The translations under genes were made by a program, and so were the position numbers. From Channallabes apus (Eukaryota; Chordata; Actinopteri; Siluriformes; Clariidae), in NCBI GenBank assembly GCA_030522415.1, contig CM060104.1, forward strand, positions 10,737,501 to 10,801,500: a DNA stretch of 64,000 nucleotides, written 5' to 3'. The notes beneath the pieces are model-generated. The model was given only the letters and a program-made list of their open reading frames with translations. It was not told the origin of the DNA and did no database searches. Shown in pieces: positions 56,601-64,000 of the stretch (the first letter of the stretch is position 1; each line of letters begins with the position of its first letter).

Positions 56601-59600
56601 TGTTTTATATAAATTACTGTTTTAACTTTGACTAGTTTTGGAAGAATAAATTGAATTGTTAAAGTCATGTTTTGCGTGTTTTAATTTTGGGGGATTGTTT
56701 GGGTATTTAAAAATTGTTTAGTTGAACCAACAACTTCAATGGGCAAAAAATGGGACACAACTTTGTTTTAAATAGTCAAAGAGTTGGGCTGAAAATAATA
56801 ATTATTGATCATAGAAACAAATGAAACCAGTTAAACACTTGATTATATGTATTTGTGTTTGTGATTGTGACCCATGATAATTTTTTCTCAGTATAAATAA
56901 ATGTTTTGGGTTTTAAGAACTCCAAAAGAGCAACGACAAACTTGGTATTCTTCCACCTTCCACTCCTGGTGTTAATTGCTCTGTGTGTGCGTGTGTGTTT
57001 TTGGCGGGGGGATGGGTGTGTGTGTGTTTTCGGCTGTTCAGCAGTTCTAAACACAAGCACAGTTTTTGTCCTTAACTAAAATACTTCAATACGTTAATAA
57101 TGAATTTATTTTGTTGAATAAGGTAATAAGCGATATTTAAACCAAACCAGTAAGTTAAGTAAGTGTTCCATACATTAAAGTACTGTGTATAACCAAGTGC
57201 CCTAGCAAACACAGTTACAGTACAGTTTACAGTACAAACAGAGTGTGTGCGCTGGGGGGATTGGAAGGTGAGTGAGAATACTCATTTACAAGACAAAAGA
57301 CGGTCAGAGGCAGCGCCGTTCTAGACCAGACAACACGGGGTGGGGGGAGGGGGGCATCATGTTCAAGCACTGTTTTTACCTCGCCTTACTGTATAGTAAC
57401 AGTATTGTATTTGCTGAATTGTGTTGAGGCACGCAAACCCCCAGACCACAATAAGGTGGCAATCCCTCAGGGGGAAACTAAAAAATAAATATATATATAT
57501 ATAATTATATAATAAAATATCCTTAATCCAGATTTTATCAATGACATAACATTTATCTAAGCTGGATGGTCTAATTCTCAAAACCGTTTAACCTAAAGAA
57601 AAACATAACACACTATAACTAGAATATTTACAAAACTGAAAGGTTGTCTTATGAATAATAAAAAATAGAAACTAAATTAAAACAGATGGGCTGTTGAACA
57701 GATCATAATATGTTTTATGTTTTCTGATTATAAATGATATATGGGTTGATTTTAGAAAGGCTAAATCAAATAGCTAGTTTTGGTAATGTCAGTCCAGTAA
57801 CTATACTATGTAAAAGTAATTATAATATGAATTAATTAAGGGCAGGACCTAACCTAATGTTAATAATTTACACCATGATAACATTAGTATTCATGTTTTT
57901 GTATTTTTGTATTAACATTTTAAATGTTCAAATGAACGTTTCAGAGTATATAATTTGTCGTGTCATCTGTGATTGAGACCCATGAGTTAAATTGAAATAT
58001 TTTTTATAGGTAGTAAGCCAAGTTTTAGTAACCTGCTTTAGTAATGGGCTCTAAAAGACAATGGAACATTACAGAACGTGCGAGTTGACGCCCATGCACA
58101 GATTAAAATGTTCATTTGAATTAAAATGACACACGCATGTCTGTGTGTGTGTATATATATATATATATGTAATATATATATGTAATATATATATATATAT
58201 ATATATAGCTGCTGGGTAAATATAGGACTAACTAAATGCTGGGTTAATTTAACCCAGCAAGATGGGTTAAATATTCAATCCAAATGCTAGGTCATATTTA
58301 ACTATAATGCTGGGTTAATTCTACCACATAAATGGTTCAAATGTTCTACCCATATGTTTGGGGTTTGTTGGTTCATTTTAACTGGAATGTTGGGTTAATT
58401 CTACCTCACAAATAGATTATTATTATTTTCATGTTTTACAGTGAATCTGTAAAATAAACACCCATGTCTATTAAACAGTTAAATTATTTTGATATACTTG
58501 CCTATTACAAAAAAACATACATATATGCAATAAACACCATCCTATTACATGTTCTTAGAAAAAAAATATTTATTTTTCAAAAGCACAAGAACAGATAATC
58601 AACAGCGACATCATTACTATACTATCATTGATAAGGGCGGGATGGAGTAATTGCACAAATAGACTGAGGCAGCTTCTACAGAGCAGGATCTCTCTGTGAC
58701 TTCAGATATCTTTTCTGAAGAACAAAACTATCCAGCTATTTTTTTTTTGGTTTGGTTAGATTAGTTCTGAACTCGCTTCCGTGAAACTATCGCTAAAACA
58801 ATGTACTGAGCCCTCCTGAGGATATAAAGCTTTATTATTGTGTTTGAATAAATATTCAGATCTACCACAGCAGGTAATAAACTATGGTGTGTCATAAGCG
58901 AAGCAAACACCACGATTATGCCTCGTTTCGTTCGACGGGAACGTGGTTCACTTGGCCGCGGTGTATTTTAAACCTGTGGAATTTTTCACTGTTTATGCTC
59001 ACATAAGAGGAACAAAAGCTCAATGAGGACTAAACCAATGACTTCGGTAACTCCACTGAGTGTAACATCTGCATAGTGACACTGAACATCTTCACTTTTC
59101 CGTTTATCTCTGAAAAAAAAGCTGTATTTTGTTTGTTTATATTTAGAGTTTTTATAACAGTAGAACAAGTACCCGCGCGGACGCACACACATAGACACAC
59201 ACACACACAGACACACACACATAGACACACACACACACACACACAGACACACACACTCCCCTGAGCCCTCGGGAAACATCCAATCACCGTCGGTATACAA
59301 ATGAGTCAAGACGTAGCCTAACGTGGTGTCGTGTCGGATTTCAGTGGTCACGGAGTGGGAAGACTTTGAAGAAGCTGCAGTGACAGCTGAACAACTTCAC
59401 TTTTCCGTTTACCTCTGAGGAAAAAAAGCTGTATTTTGTTTGTTTATATCTAGAATTTTTATAGTAGTAAGAGAGAGTTATAGTTTGGTCTGTACTGTTG
59501 TTCGCACCCTTGTAGAGAATAAATAAATGAATAACACCTTCATATCCCCTCTCAAGAGTGTCATAGTCCATTGTTAGTTTTAATGATCTGGCTGAAACTA

Positions 59601-60657
59601 ATTATCACTACATAAGTACCCTAACACCACTGATCATGAGTCTCAGCTGAACCTAATTCTATACTTGTAACAGAAAATGTAGATGCAGATTCCAAATGTG
59701 TATTTATATAATAGATAGATAGATAGATGTGTGTGTGTGTGTGTGTAGGCTCTACGCAGGGGCAAGAGAGGGCAGCGCAACCTTAAATGTCTGCACATGT
59801 TAATATATTCCTAAAATGTATATATTACAAGTTGATAAACTGATCTGCGGTAGCGGAAAAATCCGCTGAAATAGGACAGGCACACTAACCCGCACACACA
59901 CACATACACACGCGCGCACACACACACACACACCTCCCTTGAGCCCTGCGTCTGTCGGATTTCAGCGGTCACGGAAAGACTTTGAAGCAGTTTATATATG
60001 AATCTAAGCTTGAACTTATCAGCATTGTAAATATATAATACTTTTCAAATAAAATCGCTATTACTTTGACCCTGAAGTTTAGTTTAGCACACAAAAAAAA
60101 CAGAAAAGTCATTTCTGGTAAATCAACGGAATGTGTAGTTTATTTACAGTAATTCATTAAAAAATGAATATACATTGTACAGTACACGGTAAACACGGGA
60201 AAGATTACAAAATGAAAAAACAAACAGTGTCTACTTTATAAACAGCTTAGTATGTGCGTCGAGATGCTGAAATCCCTTGCATGTTTTTGCTTCCAAGTGG
60301 AGAGATATTTGACCGATAGCCTAGAACAAAAGATCTATAGGTGTGATCACAACCCCCTCCGACCGACCGTGCCATCAATCACTGACCACCTCAGAAGTTC
60401 CCTCCAATGTATGGCTGCAATACTTGTTTTGCAAGTATTTTTAACACCATTCAAAGGCTTCAAATGGGCAGTTATCGGCTATGACACGTTGAAGGAGAAC
60501 TTAATAGTTCTCAAAAATAGTGTAAATGTCTGCAACAATCACTAACCATTAAAATGTTTTTTTTTGTAATTAAACACGAAAATATTAATTATATTTCCAT
60601 ATATATACATACACACACACACAAGGGCGTAGGTTTGCTACCTATGACTCCAACTAA
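53677..60657. repeat. Segmental duplication S, copy 2
   Basis: Colinear with 7,911-21,998 but without Tc1 copies B, C and D and the hAT, and with a 390-bp deletion after 55,688. It contains the NRF1-like site at 54202-54213, U units at 55,618-56,325 and 58,736-59,850, short GATA runs (56,187 and 59,711), the 58,208-58,440 GGGTTAA repeat, and the unknown frame at 60252-60545. It joins block Y2 directly at about 60,658. Confidence 0.95.
54202..54213. promoter_or_regulatory. NRF1-like site, S2 copy
   Basis: TGCGCATGCGCA, identical to 8447-8458, upstream of the same exon-like segments (donor CCAGGTAAGA near 54,469, acceptor-like T tract near 54,894). Confidence 0.55.
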
Positions 60658-60930
60658 TAATAATAACACACTATAACTAGAATATTTACAAAACTGAAAG
60701 GTTTTCTTATGAATAATAAAAAAAACATTATAACTCAAAAAGATCATATTATGTTTATATATATATATTTTATAGTAACTGAACAGCTCTCTTCTCTCCA
60801 ATCCACTCATACACCACAGTCTCCTATTTCTCTGTGCGCGCGCTGCAGCCTGTGAATGAATACACGCAGCGGAGGTTTTACATATTTAAAACGTAAAAAG
60901 GTGTCTCCATCATAAATAGCCCTGAATTAA

Positions 60931-60980
<50 letters not shown>

Positions 60981-61551
60981 CACACACACACACACATGTT
61001 TTGTGAGATTTTCCCTTACTTGGTTTTATCAATTTATATTACTCCCTATAATAATGTAAACATTGCTAATTTATGTTTTGGAAAGAAACTTAAGTAATTA
61101 TTTCATCTATATCTTTCATAAATCACACAACTAAAATATAATTAAACAGTTTATTCACCAACATTACCAAATATTTGTGACATTCACAGTCTAGATCCAA
61201 GTTGTCTTTTTAATAAAAGTGCATTCAGCTAAAATTTGCATCCATAGAAAAAAACTGCACGGCACCAGGGCCTGAAATACTTGTTTTAAACAAAATTGTG
61301 TAAAATAATAAATAAATAAAATACAGCATTCATTTAGAAATAAAATGCAGCAGAAAATACTTTAAACAAACTGTAGAATAAACGTTAAAACGTAATAGCC
61401 CTCTGAAGCAGTGAAGTTGCAACTTTCAAATCAGCACTCTGGACTTGTGCACTTAAAAGTATGCCATTGAAACCTTAATGCATGAAAACATTTTAAGCTG
61501 AACATGTAAACACAACATGTAAACACTTGTAGTCAAGCCAAATCAAATGTT

Positions 61552-61732
61552 TTAAGATGATAACTTCATCTTTAAAGCTTGCACTTTTGGTGATAGCTTA
61601 ATCCCATCAAGTTCTAGAAGAACTTTCTGAAAATAGCCTCTCCTTCAAGGATTATGGATACACCAACCGGTTCTTCCCCTTCAACAGCACGGACGACAAG
61701 GATTTTAAGAAGGTGTCACTTCGTCTGTCCCC
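61552..61732 (-). pseudogene. Exon-like remnant, Y2 copy
   Basis: Same two deletions as the Y1 copy (30256-30436), so they came before the Y1/Y2 split. Y3 at 44592-44834 is undamaged. Confidence 0.5.
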
Positions 61733-62481
61733 CTGCATAAAATTTACAAGAAAATAAATCATTTATTTTGAGAAGCAAAAAAATCTGAATTGCTTCAACC
61801 TGTGCTGACTTCATTGAGAAAAAAATAATAATAAAAATAAATGATAATAAAAAAATGACCATCACTTCATATACTTCATATTGTTAAACTTGGGTTAAAT
61901 TGCTTTATCTTGCATCAGTAAAACATGGCATGAGATGGCTTTACAGTGTCAGGAAATCCTATGATGAATGCTGAGTTTGTATTTAAAGGGTTAGTCCAAA
62001 CATGAAAATTCGTTCAATAATTACTCATTTATATATACATTTGCATTTATATGCTTCTGTCCAATACAACAAACACTATATTCAAGGTATTAATAAATTG
62101 TATAATTAATAAGAAAACAATGCTTTACCAGGCAATCATCAAAGAGATCCTCTTCAGATTCACGTCTCATCTTTACACTTTGTTTCTGTGAAAATATTTA
62201 CATTGTATCATTACATAATCTTTTATTCGTACAACTACATTCAGGCATTTCTTCATCTTTTGTAAGTTTGCCTTTATCCAAAGCAAATTACAAAAGAGGA
62301 AGGCGTCAAGCAGTGCTACTAACACAAAGTTTCTGACACCGTTAGAAAATACAAGATAGAACAGTGAGGGATTAAGGAAAAAGTGAGAAGCAAGAATCAT
62401 GTGTGCAAAGATTAAGCATGTAGGGTCACAGGATGACTCGACTTATTTTTATTGTCTGCAATGCGATTTAGACAAATTAGA

Positions 62482-63462
62482 ACTGCGGTAAAGCCAGCCG
62501 CGGTTCAGAAGAACACGGTCAAGCCAGCCGCGATTGATTTTAGTGTGCGCACATATTACAGTGATTACGGTAGTTTCAGGACCGACACAGAGACAACGCG
62601 CTTTCAGAGCGCTTTTCATTTAGACGCCCAGGACTGAGAGATAATACAACATGCTCGTCAATTTTTACTTGCTTATTTATTTGCATTTCTGCTTTAATAT
62701 CCGTGTTATTTATTGGTGACTTTGACGGTTGTCTGTTACAATATTTTTCTTAAATATTCACCATTCAAATAATTGTTTTATGTAGATAAGTTACAGCAGA
62801 ATTCGTAGAAAACAGACAAAATAATGTATTTAGTCTTTCTAAATACCAGAATTGATTTTTATTTTGTTTTACTGTTCAAAAGTAGCATTTATTCTTCAAT
62901 GAATGTTTTCTATAATGAGGATTAACGTCTGCTTTGGAAGAGAGGTCAAATAAACAAATGTTCACAATGGGGGAAAAAAGTTAAATAAAATGCCTTTATT
63001 TCACTTCAGAGACCTATGAAAAAATTAGTTCTAGTAAGTATAAAACGCCATGGTCAGTTTTTATCCCATATAATGTACACACATTATATGATAATAAAAA
63101 AAAAGTAGAAAAAAAACAATGATCAGTTCTTATTCAGGACGTCCCATACTATATACACACCACATATGAAACTATTTTACTGCAGCATTTTTGAGATATT
63201 GGACATTATTACACTTTAAAGGGGTATAAAGACCCCATTTCTAATAAGTAGAAAAAAACAATGATCAGTTCTTATTCAGGACGTCCCATACTATATACAC
63301 ACCACATATGAAACTATTTTACTGCAGCATTTTTCAGATATGGGGCATTCTCTCTGTGTTGTTCATGAAACTACCGTAATCGCTGTAATATGCGCGCGCA
63401 CTAAAATCAATCGCGGCTGGCTTGACCGTGTTTTTCTGAACCGCGGCTGGCTTTACCGCAGT
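62482..63462. mobile_element. 981-bp element with ~100-bp inverted repeats and 8-bp duplication
   Basis: The left end ACTGCGGTAAAGCCAGCCGC is mirrored at the right end by GCGGCTGGCTTTACCGCAGT. Near-identity of the arms extends about 100 bp. AAATTAGA flanks both sides (62474-62481 and 63463-63470). Y3 has the uninterrupted site GACAAATTAGAGCC (inverse, near 43,838-43,870). The interior is AT-rich and non-coding with a partial tandem duplication (63,111-63,200 and 63,246-63,330). The 8-bp duplication fits hAT-type or other 8-bp transposases; the TIR is not one I can name. Confidence 0.85.
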
Positions 63463-64000
63463 AAATTAGAGCTGCTGTCAATACTGTATGAACATATGTA
63501 CAGGTTCTTTACTCGTAACTCATTAATAAAGTCCGGCTTCAGAAAAAAAACGTTTATTGCTAGTGCTCTTTTACCATTTAATGCTTTAACACACACGACT
63601 CAGTTTGTTCAGAAATGGCATCTAACTGGCGAGGCTTTGTCTGAACACGCCGTTTTCACTCGGGTTGGGGGAAAGAAACACACATCTCGGTGTATTAATC
63701 CGCGCGCTCGGTTCGTTATTATTTTATTTATTTATTTATTTACCACAGGACCCATGGGGGCTCCGTAGGTTCAGGTTTTTACACGAAAACGGTGTTTTGT
63801 GAATCTCCACACTATTAAAAACTGAAATTGCTAATTGTACGTCCTGAGATTAAGATGAACATTAATTGGGAGTCATGAAAGCGAGAATCACATCCAAAAA
63901 AGAAAGCTAAACTTACCTCGAACACGACAAAATCCAGCTGCAGCCACACCGTGTTGTAACCTCCGTGATGATCCACAACCGACTGATACACAGCGCCGGC

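Larger units (their letters stand above)
60660..64000. repeat. Segmental duplication Y, copy 2, cut by the window end
   Basis: Matches Y1 without the LINE. The uninterrupted LINE target GGCTTTACAGTGTCAGG lies at about 61,938-61,954. It includes the promoter/first-exon segment from 63,917 onward, cut off at 64,000. Confidence 0.93.

Overview
The window is transposon-rich vertebrate nuclear DNA, most likely from a teleost fish. It carries four IR/DR-type Tc1 elements, a second Tc1-like family, several hAT elements, an L2-clade LINE whose first open reading frame has an esterase domain, DIRS tyrosine-recombinase retroelements, and part of an endogenous-retrovirus LTR with its primer-binding site. 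I see no complete host gene. The only long intact reading frames belong to the L2 LINE. The species cannot be fixed from the sequence.

The window is built largely from a few large blocks repeated in direct and inverted orientation. Block S occurs at 7,911-21,998 and again at 53,677-60,657. Block Y occurs at about 29,395-37,790 and 60,660-64,000, and inverted at about 43,335-45,285. Block X occurs at 27,118-28,764 and 47,838-50,744, with related pieces at 22,640-23,380 and 42,500-43,330. Block Z occurs at 23,395-24,835 and inverted at 40,915-42,485. A unit U of about 1.1 kb, with CA and GATA repeats, occurs five times.

Layout: 1-7,910 is mostly single-copy here, with Tc1 copy A, a hAT-like inverted repeat and the LTR. 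7,911-21,998 is S1, loaded with three Tc1 insertions and one hAT. 22,400-28,764 is a possible 6.4-kb TA-flanked composite with inverted CAGTGGTTACAAAAT ends. 28,885-37,790 is a Tc1-like end and block Y1, split by a 5-kb L2 LINE. 39,147-40,868 is a broken DIRS element. 40,915-45,285 holds inverted Z, X and Y copies. 45,285-47,837 is mostly single-copy, with a strong palindrome. 47,838-52,512 is X2 with a hAT, then a Tc1-like element that itself contains a DIRS remnant. 53,677 to the end is S2 followed by Y2.

Comparing copies inside the window gives empty sites for most insertions. Three Tc1 copies and one hAT are in S1 and not in S2. The L2 is in Y1 and not in Y2 or Y3. A 981-bp inverted-repeat element is in Y2 (partly in Y1) and not in Y3. 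A hAT is in X2 and not in X1. The large duplications therefore came before most of these insertions. Recurring small parts include tRNA-like A-box/B-box sequences fused to a hAT-derived coding fragment, NRF1-like promoter motifs, and an exon-like segment that is intact only in Y3.
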